Below, in pieces: positions 11,574-22,999 of a stretch of 64,000 bases of DNA. This stretch comes from Ramazzottius varieornatus. Lineage: Eukaryota; Tardigrada; Eutardigrada; Parachela; Ramazzottiidae. The stretch covers positions 3,077,972 to 3,141,971 of the forward strand of contig BDGG01000005.1 in assembly GCA_001949185.1 (NCBI GenBank). Direction: 5' to 3'. Position numbers and translations under genes: made by a program. Positions within the stretch are counted from its first letter, which is position 1, and each line of letters starts with the position of its first letter. The notes under the pieces were generated by a model. The model was given only the letters and a program-made list of their open reading frames with translations, did no database searches and had not been told where the DNA came from.

Positions 11574-11709
11574 GTGCACAAAATGAATCCCTGCAGGTGC
11601 AAAGTCTTTGTAATCAGTTGTGTCCGCAAGACCACATTAGCCCGGTGTAATTTACAAGCCAATGAACTGATCAGAAGTTCACACTTGCAGTGATGCATTT
11701 TGTGCACTG
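11574..11709. mobile_element. Small MITE with TA target duplication
   Basis: The ends GTGCACAAAATG and CATTTTGTGCAC are inverted repeats, with weaker inverted similarity extending to about 30 bases. A TA dinucleotide flanks both sides (11,572-11,573 and 11,710-11,711), as expected for a Tc1/mariner-mobilised MITE. There is no coding capacity. Confidence 0.75.
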
Positions 11710-12559
11710 TAGATCAACCTTCAAAGCGGGGCCGGATGGACAGGTGGGCACCCCGCGACTTTTCCAACCCAGTCCATCTCGACACCAACCAGAAGCACAG
11801 GTTATTTTTGGAAACGAAATTCTGATAGGCAGTTAGTGACTGACATGGTACAACGACAATTTTCATTTCGTCGACGTGGCTCGCGGTATAGAAGTATTTG
11901 GCCGCGTAGTCGATCGAATAATCCGCTGCGACGACACAGGAGTATACGGATTCTAGATGGAAAAGAACATGTTGCATGTGAATGATGCCGTTTTAGTCTC
12001 GATGAACTTGATTTAAGCCCGCTTGAAAAGCTGGGATGGTTATAGCGTACTGGCCAGGCACAATGGTAATGAACGATATTTTGACAGCGGGAACCGAAAC
12101 CATCTGAGCTTTCAATTCACCGGAGCGAAGCAGACTCGCGAATACCAATTGACACAAAAGCTCAAAGATTCCAGACGACGGACCCATTTTCTTATCCCGA
12201 CAAGCATGGAATACCAAGTGCGATCTTGAAAAATGGCACAGTTTCGGCGACGTTCCCCACCAGTTTTTCATCACTAGGTCATGGACAGCCCACATTGCGT
12301 GGAAATCGTTCGTAATATTCCTGGTACTACCCTAATGCGTGGTGAGCTGAGTTATCGACGGCGGAAGTACTCGAGGGGCATAGGTTTATTGCGTAACCAG
12401 TGGCAGTCGACTACCGAATCAGGCTGGTAACAACAACTGTAAACGTGCGTGTGTACGCGCACGTTTGCAAACCTCCAAGAACCCCAAGACAAGATAGGAG
12501 AGGAGAAGCGGAAGGTAGGAGTCCATCCAGAGACTATAACGGGCTGAGAGAAGGTCGTG

Positions 12560-13530
12560 TTAGGAAGGATCAGCGCAGGGATCGCCTCGACCAAGCGTGG
12601 GCGCGAAGTTAGTGCAACGCGCGACGTTCTCGTCGACGTAGCAAAGGTAGCAGTCACTCCGCCGGTTTCCTTGACGCTTCAAGGAAGCTGTGGAGACTCC
12701 AGTGGAGGCGGCGTAGGTGGCGCCACCAAGGCGGAAAAAGTGGACTGAGATGCGACTCACGTCACTGCCGGAGCTGCGGAGGGTTTTCCGAACCCACTTT
12801 GTGAAGAGCTGAGGTGTTAGAGGCCTCCATTGATGCTTGTAGTAGTAGGATAGAACAGGAGTCGATGACGAACAACGTTTGAGGTCCGACAGCAGGTGGC
12901 GGAGAGCAATGGTCGGGTAAAGTGTGACTTTTCCTTGAAGGACCGGCAGCTGGACTTGATGGCGGTCGTTGGCGAACTGGCTGGTTTCAAGCGTGGCGAC
13001 GCTGATCGTGGTGCGCTAGCGGTGGAATGTGATGTCCCGAATACTAATTGCCGTACGTTTCGTTGAGGTAGTGAGGAAGAGGTTTGCTGAACGCCGCAGG
13101 ACGTCACGCATGCTGCCCAGAAGCAGCGTCGGAGGTACCTGGGGACGCGGTGTAGGCGATCGTGGATGTCTTCAAGGTGCGACCTCGTTATGGGAAGTCT
13201 GCGACAAGGGAGTTCTTTGCTGCCTTGCTTGAGACCTTGGAGAGCTTGTTGGATTTCGTGGTTGGACCAGCTGGGAGGCGACAGTTCGGAAAAGTGGTGC
13301 ATGGACATGAATGCGGCGACGTAATTCAGGACAGTGGTGTATTGGAGGGAAGAGGAAAGATACGCGATGTACAGTGCGACTGTATGGCTTTCACAGAGAA
13401 GGCTGGTCAGGTGGTACTCAGTGCAGAAGTCAATGAAGCGGTTCCATTGGGACTTCCGGGTACGCTGCGACGAAATGGCGGTGGAATTCGCTTTCAATGT
13501 CGTCAAATATCCATACCTCGGCGAGGGCAA
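12560..13530 (-). pseudogene. Degenerate tyrosine recombinase (Crypton/DIRS-type)
   Basis: The 5' part (13,530 to about 13,100) is open and encodes a SAM-like DNA-binding core: SQWNRFIDFCTEYHLTSLL followed by a helix-rich segment and HEIQQALQGLKQG, typical of integrase N-terminal domains in eukaryotic tyrosine-recombinase elements. After a frameshift near 13,080 the catalytic part is scrambled. Near 12,745-12,620 another frame reads FFRLGGATYAASTG and then CYLCYVDENV, matching the HxxR region (His-Phe-Phe-Arg) and the region around the catalytic Tyr. The arm between them is broken. This is a dead mobile-element gene. Terminal repeats of an element were not found, so Crypton versus DIRS/Ngaro cannot be decided. 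Confidence 0.75.
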
Positions 13531-13559
13531 CGCGGTATAGATTTGACACAGACATTGTT

Positions 13560-14232
13560 ACCTCATTTTGTCCAGTTTCGAAGGGTGAGCAGCCTTCTTA
13601 GAACCAAGGAGGGAAGTCCCGCGACTCGAAGGAGCCTTAAGAAGCTAAAGAAGCACGTAAATTCGTAAAATACTAAAAATACTGATTTGTTGCCGATACA
13701 CGGAAATTTTCCCTTTCCAACGGCTGACATTGCTTACCAGCAGAAATCCGACAGCAGCTCATCTGCCCTCATCCACCTCAGGCAAGCGGATCCCCAGCTC
13801 CTTCGAGGCGTTGTTTGCAAATCTGTTTTCATTAGTTGAATGTGAGAAGATTGCCGGAAGACTCAGCCAAAACAAGACAGAAGAAAACTCAAACAGACGT
13901 TGAAAAATGAATACGGAAAAATGCAAACGAAAAATAATTTAAATAATTAATTCTTATAGAGTGACGTACGTGCGAATTTCAAACTTTTGATTGAAACCTT
14001 GATTGGTTGTTTTGTCGAGCCTGTAGTTCCGGAAATTCATCAATCTATGCAAGACTAGAAGCTATTTTCGAGAACACGGCTGAATTGCAGTTATATCGGC
14101 ACTGATGCCACCATTTGAACTCCTGATTTTAAACTTTGGCATTAGGGTGGTTCAAGAGACGGTCAAATTCAATGGTCTGAAGCCTAGGCTGACAATCAAA
14201 TGCTCAATCAAGAGATTCGTGTCGTAGTCATT
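13560..14232. other. No gene seen
   Basis: No coding frame of interest and no clear repeat was seen. Confidence 0.4.
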
Positions 14233-14294
14233 GCGAGAGCGTCACACGTCTTTCCGGCTGACGCTGTTGAATGAATCATAGACCGGTTGAGTCA
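14233..14294. repeat. Dispersed repeat, second copy at about 62,048-62,130
   Basis: The segment 'gcgagagcgtc' followed by 'cacgtctttccggct' and 'tgaatgaatca' plus 'cggttga' occurs here and at about 62,048-62,130. The second copy carries an extra internal duplication of 'ggcgcttccggtg'. It is non-coding, of unknown family. Confidence 0.7.
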
Positions 14295-15139
14295 GCAGTA
14301 GAAAGCTGTTCAATATTCAATAGCTTTGCACTCGCTCTGTCTATGGCAAGCCTGAGCTTATGGGGAAAGATCCAAGGATTGTACCGCGCATCCATTCACC
14401 TATGACGCCACCGCGTCACGTAATTATCAGCTGTACGTACGCGATAGGATCACAAAGGCTGTAGAACATGATGATATGCGCTGTAGCCCATTCGCCACGT
14501 GGACAGCGCCACCGACGCAGTCAACCTGGTACACAGCGGTTAACTACCAGTGACTTGTGGCGTGCCCTACAAGACCAGTGGTCTACAACTAGTGGTCAGT
14601 CCACCAAAGCCAATGGTCAACTATTGGTTGTGAACCTAGTGACAGTAGCAAGACCCCGTACCCTGTTAACCGTACAGTACAGTACCAGTGGTACGATAAC
14701 CAGGACAATCAATTTCGCTTTATCACAGTAGTATCTTCGAATGATTAGAACGAAGTTAACTGATGACGTCCGAAGCCATGAGCCAGCAAGAATTTGGAAA
14801 TATACTTAAAAAAATTCAGAAAAACAGAAAAAATAAGGGAATCTTCTTGAAAGCCAGATCGGGCTGTTGGGCGCTCAAGCATCCCCTGATGAGTTTGCGA
14901 TTCAGGGTTCCCTTGGGTATACATGGCTAATTTTACAGGCGCAACATGGGTCGGCTAACATGGGTTTCCAACCTTTCCACCGTAGGTCCGTAGATATGGG
15001 CCAGCAGCAGCAGAGTATAGCAGTAAGGCGCGGCCACATGACATCATATGGAGCACGTATCAAATTATAGGATATTTGTATGCGATCAATCGGTGAAAAG
15101 AGCCCCTAATTTGCGCAATCTTGATTGGCCGATTTGAAA

Positions 15140-15290
15140 TAGTTTTTTTCCGTTGTTCCACTCTGCCGCTGGCCAATATGCTGACAGAATTGGTCCAACG
15201 AAAACTTCGATTATGTCGGCGTGACTTCCGGTGAAGAAGTACTTGGACGCGTAATCATTCGAATAGTCTCCTAAGACGTGACACGAAAAT
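15140..15290 (-). pseudogene. ANF-receptor relic, copy D (one exon fragment)
   Basis: The minus strand reads HVLGDYSNDYASKYFFTGSH near 15,280-15,220. This aligns with DVLADYSTDFAAKYFYTESH of copy C and AADYSIDYAAKYFYTASH of copy B, the first part of the ANF-type ligand-binding domain. No signal peptide or neighbouring exons are visible. It is an isolated exon relic. Confidence 0.65.
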
Positions 15291-15444
15291 GGTTATATGG
15301 ATTAATCAAGTTTTCAAAATTTTGCACATCGCGTCGATCTGCAGAATTAAGTACTGTGTCTCAAATAACAGAATGATGTTTACCGGATCACTCCAAACCA
15401 TCATAGAACCTGCGCACGAAACACGTTGCTTCGGTACGACACGG

Positions 15445-15535
15445 ACATTCTGGTTCGGACTTCGGTCTGTAGCGCGGAAGAATCTATTGTCCACCAGACA
15501 GTCTTGTCCGAGCTTCGTCGTCCAAAATATTTTCT
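15445..15535. repeat. Partner of the duplicated segment at 6360-6445
   Basis: See the entry at 6360. The minus strand reads TIDSSALQTEVRTRMSVSY, parallel to the peptide at 6.4 kb. It lies about 150 bases from ANF-receptor relic D, which supports a common origin of the two segments from one receptor gene. Confidence 0.4.
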
Positions 15536-15748
15536 GTAAGCAATCCAGAACTCATGACCCAAGTCACCGCAACACATCCGTATCAAAACCCATAATACCG
15601 GGGTACAACTGGGGTTCGCAACGCACCTTAAACCCATTATAGAAAATTTGAGGCCTGATTGAACGCTTTAACGCTAAGAATGCACGGGGACGATTATTTT
15701 GTGGTCCACGCATCCATCCAAAACAAACCGGTTAACACTACTCAGAAT

Positions 15749-15850
15749 CTCATCCTGGACAAGACACTTGCTCCGCTCAATCCCGAATTCCCCATAGAGA
15801 ACGGGATCCAGAGATCACGCGACCAGAAACCAGAACCCATGGCTAAAGCA
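15749..15850. repeat. Segment inverted-repeated at about 16,990-17,105
   Basis: Bases here ('ccagagatcacgcgaccag') recur in reverse complement near 17,035-17,055 ('ctggtcacgtgatctctgg'), with similarity extending about 100 bases. The pair brackets the foldback element at 16,683. It may be an older, larger inverted element, but no outer boundary was resolved. Confidence 0.5.
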
Positions 15851-16682
15851 CTCTAACCCGTGACAAAATTGGACCCTAGAGTAACTTTTCAACCGGATTA
15901 CGAGCCGTGCGTTCCCGACTGTAAGGTCGCATGATATCCACATGAACCTTCAGAAAATCGTTAGGAAAGCGAAAACGTGTATTCTACTGTGGCAACTGTT
16001 CCATTTCTGTCAGACAGCCCACCAGAAGACACCTAGCACTGAACGACGTGACCAGACTATGCTTTGCGTTAATTCCATCCCAGCTCGAGCTTGCGGTTTC
16101 ACAGCCCATATAGGCGCACGAGATTAACAGCCACCAAGCAACGGAGGCGCGAATCATCGGAAGGCGAGTCGGCAGAGGGTAAAGGGAGCGCAGCCCCCTG
16201 ATTTATTCAGAACGAACTGTCCCCTTTGAGGGCGAAAGGGTTCTACACTCGGGGTGGCCATTCGTGGTTGTTGGCAAACGAGCAACGGGGGCGAGAAGAG
16301 CCGGAGTGAGATGTCGCAGGGGTTACAGCTAGAGTAACACCCTGTTCTTTTGCGTGTTCGTAACTGTGTATCCAGTTCGTCTCCTTTCTCGATGCTCTAC
16401 GGAACATGCTTTACCGCAGCAGGCTGGGGTAACTCCAGGCTTGATAGAAAACCTAACTCGGGTCAGGGGAACAGTTTGCTACGTGGACGGCGGACTTACC
16501 TTCTGAATCAACCGGTTTATCGAACCATCGAAAAAAAGTAGATGAATATTCAGCCCGAAATCGTAATCACTAGATACAGTAGTGACTGGAATTAAGCCGT
16601 CAGACATTGAGATCGAGCAGCATTCTGCCGAGCGAATCCTTGACAGCAAAGACGCATAGAGACGTGAGTTAACCACTTTTAT

Positions 16683-16869
16683 TTTAGTACGACAGTAAAA
16701 TTAATAGCGAATCGATCCCCCATGCTAAGTCTACGGCTACAGGGGCCAGCATTAAAGTTTATACGCCAGCTAAAGCTAAGCAGTAGTTACGTAGTTTTAA
16801 TGCTGACCCATGTAGCCGTAGACTTAGCATTGGGGCTGGATTCTCTAATAATTTTACTGTCGTAGTAAA
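16683..16869. mobile_element. Foldback MITE with about 75-bp arms
   Basis: The left arm begins 'tttagtacgacagtaaaatt' and contains 'atgctaagtctacggctaca'. The right arm is its reverse complement, ending 'ttttactgtcgtagtaaa'. The spacer is about 35 bases. There is no coding capacity. Confidence 0.85.
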
Positions 16870-17105
16870 GTAACACTGCGTCGAAGCCACCAACCAAACG
16901 TCCTTGTTGGTACCCTAAGAGAACGGCTTGGTGCTTCGGAGTGGAGGCAGTTGGGCTAGTCGCTTTGGATGCTGTTTCGGATGGACCTGTCCATGGATGT
17001 ATGCGCTTTTTTGTGCATGCGGTCCGATTTCTGGTCACGTGATCTCTGGTTCTCTTTCCTTATGAGGAATTCGGGTGGTGATGCAAGCAAGAGTCGAATT
17101 TTCTC

Positions 17106-17895
17106 TTCGATGGTTTGATACATGATAAATCGCTTGATTTTACAGCGGTGAAAATGCATCCCTTCCGGTGGTCAAGGGACGTCAGTTATCATTGTCTGAT
17201 GTTATGGCTGGACAGGGTTCTGTATATATATATTTTCGTTATTGGTTCGTTTCCGCCTCAAGATAGAGCTGGGCTATTGTTTCTTCCATGTGTCGCTTGG
17301 CAAAATCTCTTTTCGTAAATTAGGGAAGGAGCCAAGACATCGCAGTAATTTGGGGACGTTTAGACTTACATAGTATTAATCCTTTTAAGTCTGTCGAGAT
17401 TTCAGTGGACGATCAAATTCTTCGAGCTTTCAGATATCACAGTACAGAAAAAGACACGCCACTTGATCGGGGCGATTAAGTCGTTGTCAGACCTAGCGTT
17501 TCTGCAATATTTTGATTTTGACCGCTGTTCTAAGCTGGCAAATTCTCCTGTGATACAAGAGAAATTTGCCGAGGAAAAACGATTACTTGCATTAGGCAAC
17601 GCATCGCAGCAAAAGTGCTCGCTCTACAATGGCTTGCCTCCTCTGCTCGGCCTTTCCAGTGGTCAGAACCACTAGCTAGTATTTTAACGAGTGATGAGCC
17701 TCCCATGGACACCCCTCTTAGTCTCAGCCAGTCACCACCCGACGTTTATCAAATGGACCAGCCAGGAGCTTGCGAAACTCACGTGTACCCATGGTATTCT
17801 GCGAGCATGTAATTGCTCGCTATTATAAGTGTCAACTCGGGAAGGATGGCAGGGGAGGGGGAAGGGGTGGAAGATTGAAGGAAAGCTTCAATAGA
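17106..17895. other. No gene seen downstream of receptor copy C
   Basis: Copy C ends its membrane exon at a splice donor, so a cytoplasmic exon is expected on the minus strand in this stretch. No kinase-like or cyclase-like peptide is evident. Confidence 0.4.
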
Positions 17896-17900
17896 GTTAC

Positions 17901-20102
17901 CCGCACATGAGTAGGCCGATAACACAGCCCAGCACCACCATCATCAGCGTGCTTAGAGAGCCCGCAAGGACCTGGGTCTGATTGCGCTGGAAACATGCAG
18001 GGTTCTCTCCGCTGAAACCACATAGCGGAACGCTCTTGGGAGGGTATCCTTGAAACCACGTAAAGTTCCGCGGAAAGGGTGTACTGAACTGATTGCTCAT
18101 GGCGTCGAACATTAGAACTGCCTGTGAAGAAACCCTTAGATTTTCATAGTCTCTTTTTCGTCACTGAGATCAGTGAGACGCTCATAAAACAGAAAATTCT
18201 GAAATACCTCAAAATTGCTGCTGACGATATCGAACTGCCGAACCAGGACAGCGGGGTACCTTTGACCACCGCTTGTAATGTAAACGTTCCCGGTTGGCAC
18301 ATGGAAGGTTCGATTCAGTGCCAGCTGAACGAGACTTGCACCATCTCTTAACTTTTCCGTCACAAAGTTATTGTCCGTAGTTTCCGTGAAAGTTTCATTG
18401 ATGAGCTGTAGAGAGAACAAAACTTCCACTGGATAATCTAACTTCAATTGCGCTGAAAGTGCTGCCACCTACTTGCGCGAAGAGCAAGATGGACTCATAT
18501 GCGGCAACTGTAATGGCTGAGATCTACGGACAGAACGTTTGGTTGTCATTCGCGTCCGAAACAGCACATATCCGTCGTATTTGGTGTACCTTCTGCCTGT
18601 ACTGCATCGTAACATTCCATCTTCTCGCGTATTCGCTTAGAATAAATACTTTCGCGCTTGATGGTAAGGATTCCACGTTTCTTGCGTTGTCGAAAGTGAT
18701 GGTGAGCACCGCGGAAAACGCGAATTTTGATTTCTGCGTCAGACCAAACAGAATTTGTAATCGAGCAGTAACGCTGACTTGACAAATGTACATTTAACTC
18801 GCCCACCTCGTCGTGAGTATCGTTTCTCTGCCAGTGGAGATCTGGAAAATCCGGAAGTGTAGAGTGAGGTTGAAAGTACAGGTACGCCTACAGACGATCT
18901 GAGTTAAATCGCGAGCACCACATTTTGCCGTAAAACACGTCCCACGCATCTTCGTAAATTCACTTACGAACTCTGCGGCATCCGTCATTCCTCTGGCTTC
19001 AGCAACGACCTTGAACAGCTCAAAGGTCAGTCCATCATGCTATAGCCTGGAGGGCTTTTGACCTACGCTTTCATCCTACCATGAGGTCCCTTGTTGCTTC
19101 TGCTCCGGTCATCAGTAAAATTACTACGAAAAGTACGAACGGTCAGTAAACACACGTGTACTGTGACACGTTCGTGCTCGTAAAAGCGGCTAGCTGAAGA
19201 CTGGATCGATGTTACTTCTGGCGGATCTTTTAACCAGGGCCAGATATTTCTGGTGGTCAACGATTCCTTTCTCACTGTTGAAGTTCGCCGACACGAGCTG
19301 GAACTGAGGAGCTTTGAGTAGCGATTTGAAAATACGGCAGTTCACGCGGTAGAATCCAACTCGTGTGGAGTCGTCACACAAGAGAAAAACAGTGGTCCAG
19401 TTGAAACGCAGTAAGAACTGTTGAATGAAGACACTTAGTACGGAGTTGTTGATAGGAGCTACTGTGATGGCATTCGAATAACGTTTTCTGTCGTTCAAAA
19501 CCGGATCCGTTCCGACTCTGGAAGAAAGTGCCCAGAATACACGAGGACCTTTTCCAATTTTGTATGCTGGCAATCGGACGTTACTCACATAGATGCGACA
19601 GGGACGTTCCAGTTTTTAGCCAAGTCCGCCATTTGAAGAAAATCGGGAGTACACGCTGAAAGTGGAAATACAATGGATAGTTTCGCGACGAAAAACATCA
19701 CCTGATTTAAAGAGATGGAATTCATCAAAGCTAGAGCAAGTATTACTGACATGGTGCGATAAAAATTTGCACTTCGTCTGTGTGGCTTTCCGTATAAAAG
19801 TACTTTGCCGCAAAGTCGGTAGAATAGTCAGCCAATACGTCACAGGAGTAGATGGAGTTTCGATAGATGACAACATGTCTCATTTGGATGATACCGTTGT
19901 ATTCCTGGTGCACTCGGTTTATTCCCGCTTGAAAAGCTGGGACAGTCATCACGTACTGATACGGCACAATGGAAACGAAGACTACCTTGACGGACGGCAA
20001 ATGATCGGTCCCGGCGTATGAACTACAAACAGTCAGCAGGCAAAACAATAACAACTGCTGAAGACTCAAGAATATTGGGCGATACCCGAACGAAAGATTC
20101 AT
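17901..20102 (-). CDS. ANF-domain receptor, copy C
   Basis: This is a cell-surface receptor with the periplasmic-binding-like domain of natriuretic-peptide receptors and receptor guanylyl cyclases. Exon 1 (20102-19751) encodes a signal peptide (hydrophobic LLLFCLLTVCSS) and VKVVFVSIVPYQYVMTVPAF, then ADYSTDFAAKYFYTESH. Exon 2 (19655-19589) gives DFLQMADLAKNWNVPVASM. Exon 3 starts at 19522 with VGTDPVLNDRKRY, then AITVAPINNSVLSVFIQQF and FNWTTVFLLCDDS. A GAEATRDLMV segment (near 19,090) and the exon ending at 18,208 (TGNVYITSGGQRYPAVLV) follow. Exon 18121-17901 carries NFTWFQGYPPKSVPLCGF and a membrane helix, ending at a donor. Exons 1-3 join in phase. No stop breaks the parts I could frame. 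The middle exons (19.1-18.4 kb) are not fully resolved, and no intracellular domain was found. A clearance-type receptor or a loss of the 3' exons are both possible. Confidence 0.65.
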
Positions 20103-20109
20103 GGTTTGA

Positions 20110-22185
20110 TCCAGGAAAGAAAGAAAAAGAAAAGAGCAGCCGAGATCTGATCAAATATCGCTGCGAGCTTAAGTTAAGGGGTTGTTTCCATGTATTGAAG
20201 TTTCACGAACGTGGGAGTGCACTGAGTGATCCAAATCATCCAAGAAGTCATCTGACTTATCACAGTGCCTGTTTCAACTGTTGTGCGATTGCCGCGATTA
20301 TTTTTGAATGAAGATATGCGCGGAAGGACAACATCCCAAATTATGAACCATAGAGTGCAACCTTTACATACGTCACTCGACGCTTCTCTGAAGTTGGCGC
20401 ATACGCCAAGGTGAACTGTCTGTCTGTGACGTCAGCGCATCGCTCGTTGTAGGTTAGCTGATTAACTGATTTGGGCCATAACCGGGAGCAACCTCGTTTG
20501 TCTTCGCGTGGTTCGCGGCATCTTCTCTGACTCTGTTCATGTCGGACGCGCTGCTCCTTGGTACGTATGTATCAAGATGATCGTCCTTGGCATCTACTTT
20601 GAATTTCGAAAGCTCGAGTTATGCGCAGTGAATCGTTTCTTCTCTGCATTTCAATAATAGATTTTCGCGATCGGCTGCGCGGAACGAATCCACTTAAGAA
20701 TGTCTAGAATTCGAAAGATAATGAAATCTTCTGTAGCTGGCGGAAGGGAGGGCTTCTGCTTCGTTTTCCACGAAAGAAAGTGTAGTGTATGATGTCGCCT
20801 TTCGTCTGAGCATAAGGAATCTCCATTTCAGTCTCACGATCGATTGCTCGAGCTGTTTCTGGCTGTGGCGGAATGTTGACAATTTTGACGTCCTTGACGT
20901 CGAAATCGATGAAAAATCGGCAAATCATCAAAATCCCTGCGCGGGCCGGGATCATCCTCTGACGTCCCGGCCCGGGCAGAGTAGATTTTCCGAAACTTCA
21001 TACGATGATTGAAGACACTTTGGCACACCCACCGAAAGTATCGTTATTTGAGTTCATCAACAATATGACCGAAGAAATGGGAGATTCATTACCCAAATAA
21101 ATTGGCGCACGTTGTTCTCGGTGATTCATTGCCTCGTTTTCAAAAACCTATTGGAATTATTCCTCCATCGTGTTTTGAATGTTTCGAGTGGACATCAGCC
21201 GAACTTCGGAAGTCGTGTTACGACGTCGAAACGAGATTCCGAAATCAGACCCTAACAAGCGTCAACTTCGTACTGAAAGACCTTATACTGTAAAAGCATC
21301 CGCTCGAAGCTTGGAGAAGTTGCAAAACGCGAGCGAGCCAGACAGAGAATAACGATGAAGCAAAAGAGTTTCCTTGGTAGTAATTAGCTGACCAAGTTAA
21401 AAAAGAAACGGCTCCAATGCAACTCGTACGTGCTCCCGTACCGCCGTAGCGAAAAGGTCTGTACCATAATTTCTCGTCCTGCGTATACTTATTTTTCGTG
21501 CTGTCTCACCTGGGCGAATGGGTTTAGAGAGCACGCGAAGAGAAGGAACAAGGCTGGGCTGAAGACACGATTTTGGAATGCGAATTTTTAAGTTTTCAAT
21601 CAACGCTTGGGTGCAGACCGACAAAGTATCATACTTCGGCACTGCAGCTCTCTACCAAGAAAGATTGGAAAAGAAAAACAGAACTGTATTCTGTAGAAAG
21701 TTCCGCGCTGTCACAGGACAGACCCAAACATTCTACGATCACCTGGGGCCTAATTTATGGGCCAGTCATGTGACTGTGCCGGACTTTCGAGCGAACAATG
21801 AAGTACTACAGTATCGAGAATTCCTTTCCTGTTTTTCACTCCAGGAGCTTTTCCCCAGAAATCATTAACTTAAGAAAAGGTGACCTTCAAAGTTGTCTCG
21901 AAATGGAAGTAGAGATGCCGGGAACTGATGAGCAGACTGATTCTTCAAACCCTCGTACTGAAATATCGGACAATGGCGCTTATCCTTGATCACACACTAG
22001 TCCCGATATAAGATTATGCGGGAAGTTTCGAATGAAATTTTGGAGTGTGGATCCCATACTTGACTATGTCTGACTGAGAATTTTAATTGCATCGGGAGTG
22101 ACCAGACTCGACATTCTAATCCAACTCGGATCGAGAATGTTCGTTTGGCCCTTGGGCAGAGCCCGGCGACATGTTAACTGTCTGG
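20110..22185. other. No convincing gene; one repeat at 21,424-21,495
   Basis: There are several medium open frames on both strands without recognisable motifs. The copy of the repeat at 77-150 lies at 21,424-21,495. Part of 21,735-21,790 resembles 6530-6608 in pieces, including 'gtcatgtgac'. Confidence 0.4.
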
Positions 22186-22189
22186 AAGA

Positions 22190-22960
22190 AACCGGGTATC
22201 AATATTTTGATTAGGAAGTGGCTACAGGCACTCCCAAAAACTCCGTTTGGCTATAGGCACGCCTACCGAACCCTGTCTTATTGCTGATTTACTACAGACA
22301 CCCCTATCTAATTCAGTAATTAGGAAACCTTTTATTCGGTGAATAGCTATCGACACCCCGACATCTTCGATATGAGAACTATACCACGAATTTTACCTGT
22401 AATTTGGCGCATGGCTTGCTCAGACTGAATAAAATCTTCTTGCAATATTGAACGTAATCTCAAGTACACGTAGTTTAAGTTCGATAAGAACAGAGAAGTG
22501 GTTTTTGAAAACAGGGGTGCCCAAAATAACACCGCATAAAAAAGTTTTTGATCAATGAATTTCAACTGGGCCTATAGCCGAACGGGGTTTCAAGGAGTGC
22601 CTACAGCATCACTTTTTTCACGATGGAGATGGAGTGGCCGTGAAGTGAAATGCGGAAATTCAATGGCGGCCTTGGAATGTTCAATAGATGCATGTAAGTC
22701 TGGAGATTGCTTGGTGATAACCATGGCCCGACCATAACCCCCTCGCTCTCGAAATCTAGAAAATCACGGGAAAAATACGTAGAAAGTTAACTCAAAAATT
22801 CAGCTCCTTCACCAACTCCGCTCTATTCTATACTAATTATGGTCGATTTTGAGGTAAGATTAATATTATCGTTATCGTCTGAACAAAGAACCAAAAGATA
22901 ACCGTACTTATAAATTAGGATTACTACAAACCAAACAATATTCCAAACCATGAACATGAG
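22190..22960. repeat. Dispersed repeat, second copy at 34,150-34,840
   Basis: Long colinear similarity exists with 34,150-34,840. Shared pieces include 'gtttggct', 'ctacagaca', 'aattaggaaacctt', 'tagctatcgaca', 'ttttgaaaacaggggt', 'ctggagattgcttggtgata' and 'ataaattag'. The second copy lies inside the inverted-repeat transposon at 33,607-34,972, so this one is likely a decayed relative of that element. A shorter third match to its 3' end lies at 23,335-23,385. No coding frame was found. Confidence 0.75.
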
Positions 22961-22999
22961 ATACCGTATACTAACAGCCGCATTCGACAGTTGGCGCAG

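Larger units (their letters stand above)
8941..12187 (-). pseudogene. ANF-domain receptor, copy B, with a nonsense codon in exon 1
   Basis: This is a paralogue of the receptor at 17.9-20.1 kb. The 5' exon (start about 12187) has a hydrophobic leader, then VSVPAVKISFITIVPGQYA, and AADYSIDYAAKYFYTASH near 11,900. The codon that is Tyr in copy C is TAA here (11,993-11,995). Further exons encode NAITIAPINNSVLSAF and FQWTTIFILCDDS (10,780-10,650), an ILLMTGAVVTRDFMV segment near 10,400, NRTFHVPTGNVYITSGGQRY (near 9330) and the membrane-proximal and membrane segment (9151-8941), which ends at a donor. A segment of roughly 230 bases near 9500-9730 is absent from copy C. Family: class of the natriuretic-peptide/guanylyl cyclase receptors by their extracellular domain; no kinase or cyclase exon was found. 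Pseudogene status rests on one stop, which could be an allele. Confidence 0.65.
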
